A stretch of DNA of 64,000 nt from Clostridiales bacterium (GTDB taxonomy: Bacteria; Bacillota; Clostridia; Christensenellales; Borkfalkiaceae): the NCBI GenBank assembly GCA_022508285.1, contig JAFLVN010000006.1:1-64000 (forward strand), given 5' to 3'. The notes below the pieces were generated by a model. The model had not been told where the DNA came from and ran no database searches. It saw only the letters and a list, made by a program, of their open reading frames with translations. Position 1 is the first letter of the stretch. Each line of letters begins with the position of its first letter. A program made the translations under genes and the position numbers. Positions 42,511 to 50,152 of the stretch are shown piece by piece.

Positions 42511-44226
42511 ATGCCCTTTATTTCGGTTTCCGACGAGGTAGCAAAAAAGTCTTTCACCTCGGTTGAAAACAAATTCATAACCAAATATTTGCCCGTTTTG
42601 GAGCCTGTTTCGGTAAAAGTTTACCTTTACTCGCTCTATTTGTATCAGTGCGGGCAGACTTCTTTTACGCTTTCCGACCTTGCAAACAGTTTGCAGATAA
42701 CCGAGGACGCCGCAAAGGAATATTTTAAATATCTTGAAGAGCTTGAGCTTGTTTCGATTACCTCACTTGCACCTTTCGAGGTTAAGATTCTCGACGCCGA
42801 TAATATTTACGGAACACCGAAGAAGTTCAAACCCGAAAAATATGCCGACTTCACAAAGTCCGTACAGAACGTTATTAAGGGCAGAATGATTTCCCCCAAC
42901 GAGTTTAGAGATTACTTTTGCCTTTTGGAAGACTACGGGTTTGAGCAGAACGCTCTCATAATGATAATAAATTACTGCGTAAACCTGAAGGGCGACGACA
43001 TAAGGTATGCTTACATAAAAAAAGTGGCTAAATCGTTTGCAGACGATGGCGTAACAACAGCTAAAAAAGTTGACGAAAAACTGAGCGCATATACATCTTC
43101 CACCCCCGCTCTTATAAAACTTTTCAATGCTGCGGGCATAAAGAAGCAGCCTGACATAGACGACGACCGCCTCTATAAAAAGTGGATAAATTTAGGATTT
43201 GAGGACGGTGCAATTACAGCAGCGGCTAAAAGCTTTAAGGTCAAGACCGTAGAAAAAATAGATTTAGCCATTGACGAGCTCTACAAAAACCGCAAATTTG
43301 ACGTCAAAGAGATTGAGGATTACTGCATCACAAAAAATTCCGTGCTCTCCATAACTATTGAAATTGCTAAAAATTTGGGCGTTTATATGCAGAATTCTGC
43401 GCCATACGTTGAAAATTACGTCAACGTGTGGTGCAACTACGGATTTACATTCGACAGTCTTAAAACTCTTTCAGTCTACTGCTTCAGAAACGGCAAAAAT
43501 TCTTTCGAGGATATGAACGAGTTTGTCCGGAAGCTATATGACGATGGCATAGTCGCAGATATCAGCGTTGACGGCTACATAAAGGAAAAAGCCGAAGAGG
43601 ATAAAATTATTAAAGAAATTTTATCGGTATGCGGACTTACAAGAAAAATTATCGAATGGGACAGACAATCCCTCTCCCGCTGGCGCAGTTGGAATTTTAC
43701 CGATGAGATGCTGTTTGAAGCGGCTAAGCTCTCCTCGGGAAAGTCAAATCCTATAGCTTACATGAACGGAATACTTTCCGCCTGGAAAACCGAGGGAATT
43801 TTCAGCGCCGACAAAATTACCACGCAAACTCCGACAGCAGTTAAAACCGCCGCTCCCGCAAGCAGGGACGGGCGTGCGGAAATTGAACGGCATTATTACG
43901 AGTTGAGACACGCCGCCGAGGATCGTGCGGAAAAGGCGCTTGCTAAAGCCACCGCTGACAGCGTTTACAACGGTATCCGAAAAGAGCTGAACGAACTTGC
44001 AATAAAGCTTGCCTTTGCCGAAATCCGAGATAAAAACCTTGCAAAAGAGCTTTCGGAAAGCATTGAAAAGCTTGAAACAAAAGCCGACAAACGGCTGAAA
44101 GAGCTTAATATAGACAAATCGGAATTTACTCCCCGCTACTCCTGCCCCATATGCAACGACACAGGCTACGACAAATTCGGCAATCCCTGCGAGTGCATGG
44201 ACAAATTAATTAAAAGCATGAAATAA
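42511..44226 (+). CDS. DnaD-domain replication initiation protein
   Basis: This 571-residue protein has an N-terminal winged-helix domain typical of DnaD/DnaB-family primosomal proteins (YLYQCGQTSFTLSDLANSLQ), several DnaD C-terminal-type repeats (IIEWDRQSLSRWRSWNFTDE with the YxxxIxxxW-like pattern, AYMNGILSAWKTEG) and a C-terminal zinc-finger-like CPICNDTGYDKFGNPCECMD resembling the zinc region of DnaC/DnaI-type loaders. It probably loads DnaB. AGGAG precedes the ATG. It stands alone with its own terminator. Confidence 0.85.
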   Translation: MPFISVSDEVAKKSFTSVENKFITKYLPVLEPVSVKVYLYSLYLYQCGQTSFTLSDLANSLQITEDAAKEYFKYLEELELVSITSLAPFEVKILDADNIYGTPKKFKPEKYADFTKSVQNVIKGRMISPNEFRDYFCLLEDYGFEQNALIMIINYCVNLKGDDIRYAYIKKVAKSFADDGVTTAKKVDEKLSAYTSSTPALIKLFNAAGIKKQPDIDDDRLYKKWINLGFEDGAITAAAKSFKVKTVEKIDLAIDELYKNRKFDVKEIEDYCITKNSVLSITIEIAKNLGVYMQNSAPYVENYVNVWCNYGFTFDSLKTLSVYCFRNGKNSFEDMNEFVRKLYDDGIVADISVDGYIKEKAEEDKIIKEILSVCGLTRKIIEWDRQSLSRWRSWNFTDEMLFEAAKLSSGKSNPIAYMNGILSAWKTEGIFSADKITTQTPTAVKTAAPASRDGRAEIERHYYELRHAAEDRAEKALAKATADSVYNGIRKELNELAIKLAFAEIRDKNLAKELSESIEKLETKADKRLKELNIDKSEFTPRYSCPICNDTGYDKFGNPCECMDKLIKSMK

Positions 44227-44258
44227 GAAACGGACGGCAAACGCCGTCCGTTTCTTTT
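44227..44258. terminator. Bidirectional terminator after the DnaD-type gene
   Basis: GAAACGGACGGC (44227-44238) pairs with GCCGTCCGTTTC (44243-44254), followed by TTTT. The minus strand reads AAAAGAAAC, so it mainly serves the plus-strand gene. Confidence 0.9.
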
Positions 44259-44268
44259 GCTAAATAAA

Positions 44269-44619
44269 TTAATAATAATATATAGGCGCGCAGACTGTAC
44301 AACCGACAATCCCAATTACTGCAACAATATAAATTGCAATAAGAGCTGTAAATGTCGCACCTAAGGCAATACCGGCAATGGCTAACCCTCTGCCGTTCCC
44401 ACCGTTTTCTTTTATCTGCTTATAAGCGATGATACTGCATATCAGACCGGCAATAGAAATAAAGAATGAAAGAATAAATCCTACAAGAGCCAACACGTTT
44501 AAATCCGAGCCTGCGCCACTACTCTGCGTCTCGGTTTTCAATTCCCTGATCTGTTTGCCGCAATGTGGGCATACTACTACGCTTTCATCTATTTCGTTGC
44601 CACAATATTTACAAAACAT
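44269..44619 (-). CDS. Zinc-ribbon, DUF4190-type membrane protein
   Basis: This 116-residue protein has an N-terminal zinc ribbon (FCKYCGNEIDESVVVCPHCG, two CxxC pairs), a short linker and two membrane helices (about 43-65 and 80-110) around GGNGRGLAIAGIALG, the DUF4190 pattern. The role is unknown; such proteins are small membrane components often encoded alone. GAGGA lies before the ATG. Confidence 0.85.
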   Translation of the reverse strand: MFCKYCGNEIDESVVVCPHCGKQIRELKTETQSSGAGSDLNVLALVGFILSFFISIAGLICSIIAYKQIKENGGNGRGLAIAGIALGATFTALIAIYIVAVIGIVGCTVCAPIYYY

Positions 44620-44804
44620 ATTTTCCTCTTCTGTATTAAGATATTCTTATTATAATCTAAAAATTTCTTAAAAGTCAAGTATATTTAAAAATTTCTTTTT
44701 AGCTCAAATAGCGTTAAGAAAAAAATTTTTTAAACTAAGCTTAAAAATACTTGAATTTTGTTACTCAATGTTATAAAATTATCAAGCGACCATTCTCAAA
44801 CAGA

Positions 44805-44873
44805 ATCTGGCGGAGTGGTAAGTGCAAAGCACTTCGGTACGACGAACGCTGCGCGTCCGCCCACTCTCTAACT
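44805..44873 (+). pseudogene. tRNA-Ser-like fragment upstream of tRNA-Ser
   Basis: CTGGCGGAGTGGT (about 44811-44823) repeats the 5' part of the real tRNA-Ser that begins at 44886. It continues into a different sequence with a GTGCAAAGCAC hairpin, a GGCGGA/TCCGCC outer pairing and CCCACTCTC. There is no recognisable anticodon arm or CCA, so it is a tRNA-like remnant or repeat, not a gene. Confidence 0.45.
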
Positions 44874-44885
44874 AAAACTTAATAC

Positions 44886-44975
44886 GCAGAGATGGCGGAG
44901 TGGTCGAACGCGCACGACTCGAAATCGTGTTACGTAGGAATACGTACGGGGGTTCAAATCCCTCTCTCTGCGCCA
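44886..44975 (+). tRNA. tRNA-Ser (anticodon CGA)
   Basis: The acceptor stem GCAGAGA/TCTCTGC is followed by discriminator G and encoded CCA. The D-arm has GGCGGAGTGGTCGAACGC; anticodon stem CACGA/TCGTG has loop CTCGAAA, anticodon CGA (codon UCG). Long variable arm TACGTAGGAATACGTA and GGTTCAAATCC T-arm. Confidence 0.96.
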
Positions 44976-44976
44976 A

Positions 44977-45009
44977 AAACGGTGGAGCACATAAAGTGCT
45001 CCACCGTTT
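44977..45009 (+). terminator. Terminator of tRNA-Ser
   Basis: AAACGGTGGAGCAC (44977-44990) pairs with GTGCTCCACCGTTT (44996-45009). It starts 2 nt after the CCA. Confidence 0.88.
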
Positions 45010-45069
45010 ATAATTTAAAATTGAATAACCAATTCCTACTTTTGCCTTAAAATACTAATTTTTAATTTG

Positions 45070-45393
45070 TTAATTCTTTTTGCTCTCGTTATGAGCTCCA
45101 ATTTCATCGACAACCGTATGCTCTGTCAATTCGGACAAGAGCTTTATTTTGGCATTTAAAATAGGTCTCATACAGTTTGGCACGTGTTCCTGGTGAGCTC
45201 TGTGAATAGCCACACATTCCTTGCAATTACCGTGATAACGGCATGCTTTTTTACAAGGGCAATGGTCTTTGTCTTTATATTCTTCTCTGAAAGCAGACAG
45301 AAACTCTTCTTGTATACGTAAAAATTCCTGTCTGTTTCCATTGTGAAACTGTTCCATTGCCTCTTTTTCCTTTTGATTACCGTCAATAATCAT
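45070..45393 (-). CDS. Cys/His-rich small protein paired with PNPOx-like gene
   Basis: This roughly 107-residue protein has a helical N-terminal half and a dense Cys/His motif in the middle: HCPCKKACRYHGNCKECVAI then HRAHQEHVPNCM. This is reminiscent of DUF6485-type zinc or iron-binding proteins (C-x-C-x3-C-x3-G-x-C-x2-C). The ATG at 45393 was chosen because GGAG lies 9 nt upstream; upstream in-frame ATG/TTG codons are too close to it. It follows the flavoprotein gene and is probably cotranscribed. Function unknown. Confidence 0.7.
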   Translation of the reverse strand: MIIDGNQKEKEAMEQFHNGNRQEFLRIQEEFLSAFREEYKDKDHCPCKKACRYHGNCKECVAIHRAHQEHVPNCMRPILNAKIKLLSELTEHTVVDEIGAHNESKKN

Positions 45394-45411
45394 CTGCATA
45401 TACTCCAAATT

Positions 45412-45891
45412 TTACTCGTGTTCTTTACAGCTTAACTTTTCAACTTCCAACTTAAACACGGCAACGGCATTTAACATTTTTTCGTCAAACGACCATTCGC
45501 ATTTTTGCGTCGTATGTTTCATAAGCAGAAGCAGTCCGTGCTTCTTTTCTTCAACATTACAAACCATACTTACCTTGCCCGTACCTATTACGCTTTGAAA
45601 ACGAGCCGTATACGTGCAAGCCGTGCCGTTATTGCTTTTTGCATAAACTTCATGGTTTGTATCCATTTCAAATCCAACGTGCGGGTTTTTTGCAATCAAG
45701 TCAATTTTGCGCCCATCATTTGCGCCGTGGAAATAAAACGTGATGTGTTGCTCGCTGTATTCAAACCCGAAATTCAGCGGCACAATATAAACTTCACCGT
45801 CATCCTGAAATCCGATTCGGCAACATTGGCAATTTTCTATAATATCAATAATCGCTTGTCTATCTGTTATTTCTCTATCTTTTCTTTTCAC
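45412..45891 (-). CDS. Pyridoxamine 5'-phosphate oxidase-family (NimA-like) flavoprotein
   Basis: This roughly 159-residue split-barrel flavoprotein starts at GTG (45891) as VKRKDREITDRQAIIDII, the usual start of NimA-like proteins. It contains CRIGFQDDGEVYIVPLNFGF, HGANDGRKIDLIAKNPHVGF and TGKVSMVCNVEEK. Family members bind FMN; some reduce nitroimidazoles, most are uncharacterised. A promoter ends 7 nt before the GTG with no Shine-Dalgarno, so the mRNA appears leaderless; an upstream ATG (45927) would overlap the -35 element. Confidence 0.85.
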   Translation of the reverse strand: MKRKDREITDRQAIIDIIENCQCCRIGFQDDGEVYIVPLNFGFEYSEQHITFYFHGANDGRKIDLIAKNPHVGFEMDTNHEVYAKSNNGTACTYTARFQSVIGTGKVSMVCNVEEKKHGLLLLMKHTTQKCEWSFDEKMLNAVAVFKLEVEKLSCKEHE

Positions 45892-45898
45892 ATGAAAA

Positions 45899-45927
45899 AT
45901 TGTACCATAGTGAGGCAATAAATGCAA
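45899..45927 (-). promoter_or_regulatory. Sigma-A promoter of the PNPOx-like gene, leaderless geometry
   Basis: -35 TTGCAT (45922-45927), 17-base spacer, -10 TACAAT (45899-45904), then 7 nt to the GTG at 45891. Confidence 0.75.
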
Positions 45928-45945
45928 GTACTAAAATGAAATTGC

Positions 45946-46010
45946 ACCGCTTGTCAAGCTTGGATAAGACGTCAACTTGCTTTTTGAAATTTTTACAAGC
46001 GGTTTTTTTA
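45946..46010 (+). terminator. Hairpin with T run upstream of ilvA
   Basis: ACCGCTTGT (45946-45954) pairs with ACAAGCGGT (45995-46003), followed by seven T. The loop is long (40 bases) and contains no clear reading frame. It points toward ilvA but lies upstream of the ilvA promoter, so it is either a leftover terminator or an insulator. Confidence 0.55.
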
Positions 46011-46028
46011 ATAATATTTTATTAACTG

Positions 46029-46057
46029 TTGACTTTAACGCCATAAAATTATATAAT
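46029..46057 (+). promoter_or_regulatory. Sigma-A promoter of ilvA-ridA
   Basis: -35 TTGACT (46029-46034), 17-base spacer, -10 TATAAT (46052-46057), followed by AAGGTGG and the ATG at 46089. Confidence 0.88.
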
Positions 46058-46088
46058 TTATTAAAGAAATTATAAGGTGGTTGGTTTT

Positions 46089-47291
46089 ATGCTGACATTG
46101 GATAAAATTTATCATGCACAATACGTTTTAAAGAGCGTAGTCAAAGAAACGGATATTATCCACTCCCACGTTCTTACATCTTTCTACGGCTGTGATATTT
46201 ATCTCAAGCCCGAAAACCTTCAGAGAACAGGTTCGTTCAAGGTGCGCGGCGCTTATTATAAAATTTCACAGCTCTCCGATGAGGAAAAAGCCAAGGGCGT
46301 TATCGCTTGCTCGGCGGGTAACCATGCACAGGGCGTTGCTATCGCTTCCACTAAGTTCGGTATAAGTGCAAAAATTTGCATGCCCGAAGGCGCTCCCATT
46401 TCGAAAGTTGAAGCTACAAAGGGCTACGGTGCGGAGGTTATTCTCGTACCCGGCGTCTATGACGACGCACACCACGAAGCCGAAAGGCTCAGAGCTGAAA
46501 ACGGCTACACGTTCATCCACCCCTTCAACGACGAGGACGTTATCGCCGGTCAAGGCACGGTGGGACTTGAAATTATGAATCAGCTCTCGGACGTGGACAT
46601 AGTTGTCGTTCCCATCGGAGGCGGCGGACTTGTTGCAGGTGTGGCTTACGCAATTAAATCTCTCAACCCTAAAATCAAGGTTTACGGCGTTCAGGCAGAA
46701 GGTGCGGCGAGTATGGTAAACTCTTTCCATGACGGAAAGATAGAAACTCTCCCCTCCGTTTCGACTATTGCCGACGGTATTGCTGTTAAAGAACCCGGTA
46801 ATCTCACGTTTGAGCTGTGCTCAAAATACGTTGACGACATAATTTCCGTTTCGGACGACGAAATTTCGACGGCAATTCTCACGCTTATCGAAAAGCAGAA
46901 AATGATTGCCGAGGGCGCAGGTGCAGTATCGCTTGCCGCCGTTATATTCAACAAAATACCCGACCTTAAGGGCAAAAAGGTATGCTGTGTAATTTCGGGC
47001 GGTAATATCGACGTTACCATTCTTTCAAAAGTAATCAACAGAGGTCTTGTTAAGACGGGCAGATTGGTCAACCTCACAATGGAGCTTTTGGATAAACCCG
47101 GTCAGCTTGTTGACGTTGTTTCAATAATAACAAGTTGTGGAGCAAACGTTAACAGCGTTTCGCAGGAAAGAGCAAGCGACGCTTCAAACATCAACGGCTG
47201 CTATTTAAGACTTTCTTTGGAAACGAGAAACTTTGAACACATAAAAACCATTAAAAACGAATTAAAATCCCACGGATATAAACTTTTATAA
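46089..47291 (+). CDS. ilvA: Threonine ammonia-lyase (threonine dehydratase) with ACT domain
   Basis: This 400-residue PLP enzyme deaminates threonine to 2-oxobutyrate. The PLP lysine is in GSFKVRGAYYKI (near residue 50), the phosphate-binding loop is VVVPIGGGGLVAG, and a C-terminal ACT domain (about 325-400) begins LVNLTMELLDKPGQL. A GTG in the same frame at 46077 lies within AAGGTGG, which is the Shine-Dalgarno, so the ATG at 46089 (8-nt spacing) is the start. The short single-ACT form may be the catabolic (TdcB-like) or biosynthetic enzyme. ridA follows by 14 nt, which would remove the enamine product. Confidence 0.95.
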   Translation: MLTLDKIYHAQYVLKSVVKETDIIHSHVLTSFYGCDIYLKPENLQRTGSFKVRGAYYKISQLSDEEKAKGVIACSAGNHAQGVAIASTKFGISAKICMPEGAPISKVEATKGYGAEVILVPGVYDDAHHEAERLRAENGYTFIHPFNDEDVIAGQGTVGLEIMNQLSDVDIVVVPIGGGGLVAGVAYAIKSLNPKIKVYGVQAEGAASMVNSFHDGKIETLPSVSTIADGIAVKEPGNLTFELCSKYVDDIISVSDDEISTAILTLIEKQKMIAEGAGAVSLAAVIFNKIPDLKGKKVCCVISGGNIDVTILSKVINRGLVKTGRLVNLTMELLDKPGQLVDVVSIITSCGANVNSVSQERASDASNINGCYLRLSLETRNFEHIKTIKNELKSHGYKLL

Positions 47292-47305
47292 GGAGCTAAA
47301 TTATT

Positions 47306-47677
47306 ATGAAAACTGTAGAAACAAAAAACGCCCCTGCGGCAATAGGACCTTACTCACAGGCAAAAATTACTGGCAACTACGTATTTTGCTCGGGACAGAT
47401 ACCTGTAAACCCCGCCACCTCTCTTATCGAGGGCAAAACGGTCGCTGAACAGACTCATCAGTCCTGCAAAAACGTAGCCGCACTTTTGGAGGCTGCCGGA
47501 ACTTCTATTGATAAAGTAATTAAAACCACTTGCTTCCTTGCCAACATTGCAGACTTCGGCGAGTTCAACGCCGTATACGAGAAGTATTTTACCACGAAAC
47601 CCGCAAGAAGCTGCGTTGCCGTAAAGGATATCCCCAAGGGTGCGCTCGTTGAAATTGAAGTTATTGCAGAAATATAA
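47306..47677 (+). CDS. ridA: RidA family enamine/imine deaminase
   Basis: This 123-residue trimeric YjgF/YER057c/UK114 protein hydrolyses reactive 2-aminoacrylate and 2-aminocrotonate made by PLP enzymes. It has APAAIGPYSQAKITGNYVFC, GQIPVNPATS, the conserved Arg in KPARSCVAVKDIPKGALVE and EVIAEI at the end. It lies directly after threonine dehydratase, matching its role. AAGGAG precedes the ATG. Confidence 0.97.
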   Translation: MKTVETKNAPAAIGPYSQAKITGNYVFCSGQIPVNPATSLIEGKTVAEQTHQSCKNVAALLEAAGTSIDKVIKTTCFLANIADFGEFNAVYEKYFTTKPARSCVAVKDIPKGALVEIEVIAEI

Positions 47678-47702
47678 TTTTTCGACAAATATTTAAAAAC
47701 TG

Positions 47703-47731
47703 TTGACTTTTTTGAATTTTACGTATATAAT
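47703..47731 (+). promoter_or_regulatory. Sigma-A promoter of degV-family gene
   Basis: -35 TTGACT (47703-47708), 17-base spacer, -10 TATAAT (47726-47731), with AGGAG and the ATG following. Confidence 0.88.
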
Positions 47732-47768
47732 TCAATTGTCAACATAATACACAGGAGTATAAATAATA

Positions 47769-48641
47769 ATGAGAGTAGCAGTAATCACCGACAGTAACAG
47801 CGGCATAACACAGTCTGAAGCCAAAAAGCTCGGCATTCACGTTATACCCATGCCCGTACTTATGGACGGTGAAATTTACTACGAAGATTTAACTTTGAGT
47901 CAGGAGCAGTTTTACGAAAAATTGCTTGGCGACGTAAATATCTCCACCTCTCAGCCCAATCCTATTGACGTGGGCGACGTATGGAGGAGATATTTAAAGA
48001 GCTATGACAGTATTGTTTATATTCCCATGTCCAGCGGGCTTTCGGAAACCTGCCATACTCTTGCACATCTTGCCGAATCGGAAGAAGAATTTGCGGGCAA
48101 AGTATTTGTAGTTAACAATCAGCGCATTTCGGTAACACAACGCCAAAGCGTTATGGACGCCATTAAAATGGCAAACGAGGGCAAATCGGCGAAGGAAATT
48201 CACGACTGGCTAATCGAAACCAAAATGAAGTCCTCCATCTATATTATGGTTGACACCCTGAAATATCTTAAAAAGGGCGGCAGACTTACCCCCGCCGTTG
48301 CGATGATAGGCACTTTGCTTAAAATTAAGCCTGTGCTTCAGATTCAGGGAGAAAAGCTTGATCAATACAAAAAAGTCAGAAAGCTTGCCGATGCAAAGAC
48401 CGAGATGATAAACGCCTTAAAGCACGATTTTGAGACAAGATTCAAAGAAATTGTAGACCAAGGCAGAATGACTTGCTCGGTTGCGCACACTAAGAACTTC
48501 GAGGAAGCCGAAAAGTTCAAAGAAGAACTTATGAGCACCTTCCCCAACGTTGAATTTACATTTGTGGATTCCCTCTCGCTGAGCGTTTCCGTTCACATAG
48601 GACCGGGTGCACTTGCGGCGGCTTGCGCTATAAAGTATTAA
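47769..48641 (+). CDS. DegV family fatty-acid-binding protein
   Basis: This 290-residue DegV-fold protein binds fatty acids (FakB-type role with FakA kinase). It shows VAVITDSNSGITQSEAKKLG, ISTSQPNPIDV (the S-T-S-Q-P motif), IPMSSGLSETCHTL, KYLKKGGRLTPA and the C-terminal HIGPGALAAAC. The partner kinase gene is not in this window. It has its own promoter and terminator. Confidence 0.94.
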   Translation: MRVAVITDSNSGITQSEAKKLGIHVIPMPVLMDGEIYYEDLTLSQEQFYEKLLGDVNISTSQPNPIDVGDVWRRYLKSYDSIVYIPMSSGLSETCHTLAHLAESEEEFAGKVFVVNNQRISVTQRQSVMDAIKMANEGKSAKEIHDWLIETKMKSSIYIMVDTLKYLKKGGRLTPAVAMIGTLLKIKPVLQIQGEKLDQYKKVRKLADAKTEMINALKHDFETRFKEIVDQGRMTCSVAHTKNFEEAEKFKEELMSTFPNVEFTFVDSLSLSVSVHIGPGALAAACAIKY

Positions 48642-48653
48642 TTAAATAAATTT

Positions 48654-48689
48654 GCGGCGGGGGCACTTGTGCTCCCGCCGCTTTCTCTT
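48654..48689. terminator. Bidirectional terminator after degV-family gene
   Basis: GCGGCGGG...CCCGCCGC strong stem (about 48654-48681) with internal GCAC/GTGC, followed by TTTCTCTTTT. It sits between convergent genes. Confidence 0.88.
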
Positions 48690-49475
48690 TTAGAAAAGCT
48701 TTTTATATTGTCTTCTCGTCATATCCGAACCGTTTTTAATCATTCCGATAACAAAACCGCACATCATAAAATAGCACCACAATAAAAAAATTATAACAGA
48801 AGCGATTGCGCCGTATAGCTTGCCTGGTGATGCAAACTGAATATATATGGCAAAACCGATTATAAACAATATCCATAAAACCGTTGTCAGCATACTGCCG
48901 ATGAACGCTTCGGAAATTTTCAGTTTGTAAGGACATGCAAATAAATTTAGCAAAAGTGCAATTAGTAAGGCAATCAAAACTCCGAATATCATTGAAATCA
49001 GGTCGCACAAAATTTGCGGCATAAAGGTTTGAAGCACCAGCCTACCCGCAAATGCGAAGGCGGCGAGAAATGCAGAAATCAAGATAGTTATAATTATTAA
49101 TATTGCAGATAAAATGCGGAGTTTTATTCCGCCCTTCACTCTTTTACTGCCGAAAACTATTTCCCCGCTCCGCCGTAGATGATAGAAAAAGTTTGTGGAC
49201 GAATACAGAGAAGTTACAATAAGTATTATTCCTGCGCCGCTTGCCGCACTTTGGGCGGAATACTCCAGATAATTTAAAAACGGACTTATACTTTCAAACA
49301 GTGAGCCCGACAAAAACTGCTGAACCCCAACGTTGCCTAAAAGCAGAGTCAGCCACACTATAAATGGCGCAATGCTCATCAATAGAAAATATACAAGCGT
49401 ACCGGCTATTGTGGAAAATCTCCTACCCGTATAGTATTTGAACGTCCTCCAAATTTTACTTATTACTTTCCGCAT
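48690..49475 (-). CDS. YihY/BrkB-family membrane protein
   Basis: This roughly 261-residue protein has six membrane helices; it matches YihY/virulence factor BrkB (once mis-called RNase BN) with RRFSTIAGTLVYFLLMSIAPFI near the N-terminus, PLLGN-like region, and later NFFYHLRRSGEIVFGSK and YGAIASVIIFLLWCYFM. The ATG at 49475 (MRKVISK) was chosen; the upstream GTG at 49520 lies within a terminator hairpin. No clear Shine-Dalgarno. Function of the family is unknown. Confidence 0.88.
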   Translation of the reverse strand: MRKVISKIWRTFKYYTGRRFSTIAGTLVYFLLMSIAPFIVWLTLLLGNVGVQQFLSGSLFESISPFLNYLEYSAQSAASGAGIILIVTSLYSSTNFFYHLRRSGEIVFGSKRVKGGIKLRILSAILIIITILISAFLAAFAFAGRLVLQTFMPQILCDLISMIFGVLIALLIALLLNLFACPYKLKISEAFIGSMLTTVLWILFIIGFAIYIQFASPGKLYGAIASVIIFLLWCYFMMCGFVIGMIKNGSDMTRRQYKKLF

Positions 49476-49514
49476 ACAATTATTTTCGGCAAAAATTTTT
49501 TGTGTATGCAATAA

Positions 49515-49540
49515 GGGCACCCCGTAACGGGGCGCCCCAT
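49515..49540 (-). terminator. Terminator after the Cys-rich repeat gene
   Basis: GGGCGCCCCG and CGGGGTGCCC (minus strand) form a strong stem around GTTA, with a modest T-rich tail. It begins about 13 nt after the gene stop. Confidence 0.65.
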
Positions 49541-49553
49541 TTTAAAAAAGTAA

Positions 49554-50027
49554 TCAGAAGTTCCAGTTATCCCAGCCGCTGAAAGATGCGGTTAAGTTGA
49601 ACGAGTTACAAGAGCTGCAACCGCAGGAATTGCCCGAATTGCAGGAGTTGCAGCCGCAAGAATTGCAAGAGCTGCAACCGCAGGAATTACAGGAGTTACC
49701 GCCGTTTGAATTATTATTCAAAGCGTACTGTGCCGAGTAATATGCGTCGTAATTGCCGAAGCAATTATTATTACCTATGTTGCCGTTACGAGTAATGCCA
49801 TTGTTGCCGGAGCAGCCACAGCCGCTATTGCCGTTACAGGAACAACCACATCTGCGATTACAACCGCAACCGTTATTGCCGTTGTTGGAGCAGCCGCAGC
49901 CACGGTTACAACCGCAACCATTATTGCCGTTGTTGGAGCAACCGCAGCCACGGTTACAACCGCAACCATTGTTAGAGCGGAATAAATTTAAAAGCCCGGG
50001 CCAGCTGTTATTACAGTTATTACACAT
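49554..50027 (-). CDS. Cys/Gly/Asn-rich repeat protein (coat-like, unrecognised)
   Basis: This 157-residue protein is extreme in composition. Residues 19-66 are three 16-residue units of NNGCGCNRGCGCSNNG type, followed by GCGCSGNNG, then YDAYYSAQYALNN and a Cys-Ser-Asn region (SCGCSSCNSCGCNSCNS) and the C-terminus NLTASFSGWDNWNF. No signal peptide. Such sequences resemble spore coat or crust proteins and cysteine-rich metal-binding proteins. A sigma-K-like promoter (AC-N17-CATATTATA) lies upstream and AAGGA precedes the ATG. A structural spore-surface role is inference. Confidence 0.7.
   Translation of the reverse strand: MCNNCNNSWPGLLNLFRSNNGCGCNRGCGCSNNGNNGCGCNRGCGCSNNGNNGCGCNRRCGCSCNGNSGCGCSGNNGITRNGNIGNNNCFGNYDAYYSAQYALNNNSNGGNSCNSCGCSSCNSCGCNSCNSGNSCGCSSCNSFNLTASFSGWDNWNF
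49830..49973 (-). repeat. Three 48-bp tandem repeats in the Cys-rich gene
   Basis: Three 48-bp units (16 codons each, NNGCGCNR[GR]CGCS[NC]NG) with some base divergence. In-frame expansion or contraction would alter the protein length without frameshift. Confidence 0.85.
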
Positions 50028-50085
50028 TTGTACTTCAGTCCTTATATCTTAAGTTTGGCAAAGGTTTTCCCCCTTACCTATACTC

Positions 50086-50113
50086 TATAATATGAAAAGC
50101 ACGGTTGAAAAGT
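50086..50113 (-). promoter_or_regulatory. Sigma-K-like promoter candidate for the Cys-rich gene
   Basis: AC (50113-50112), 17-base spacer, CATATTATA (50094-50086), matching the AC-N16/17-CATAnnnTA pattern of sigma-K. It is a low-information motif and overlaps the rubrerythrin terminator. Confidence 0.35.
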
Positions 50114-50125
50114 TTCAACCGTGCT
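50098..50125 (-). terminator. Rubrerythrin gene terminator
   Basis: AGCACGGTTGAAA and TTTCAACCGTGCT form a long perfect stem around AGT, followed on the minus strand by TTTTC. It is 28 nt after the stop of the gene. Confidence 0.85.
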
Positions 50126-50152
50126 CTATTAATGAATATATTTATTTATTTA

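Noticed and set aside
49476..49520. GTG-initiated N-terminal extension of the YihY/BrkB protein
   Set aside because: It would start inside the terminator hairpin of the neighbouring gene; MRKVISK at 49475 fits the family.
49753..50052. Plus-strand frame opposite the Cys-rich gene (Pro/Leu/Gln-rich)
   Set aside because: Composition arises from the repetitive GC-bearing repeats read backwards; no start signals.
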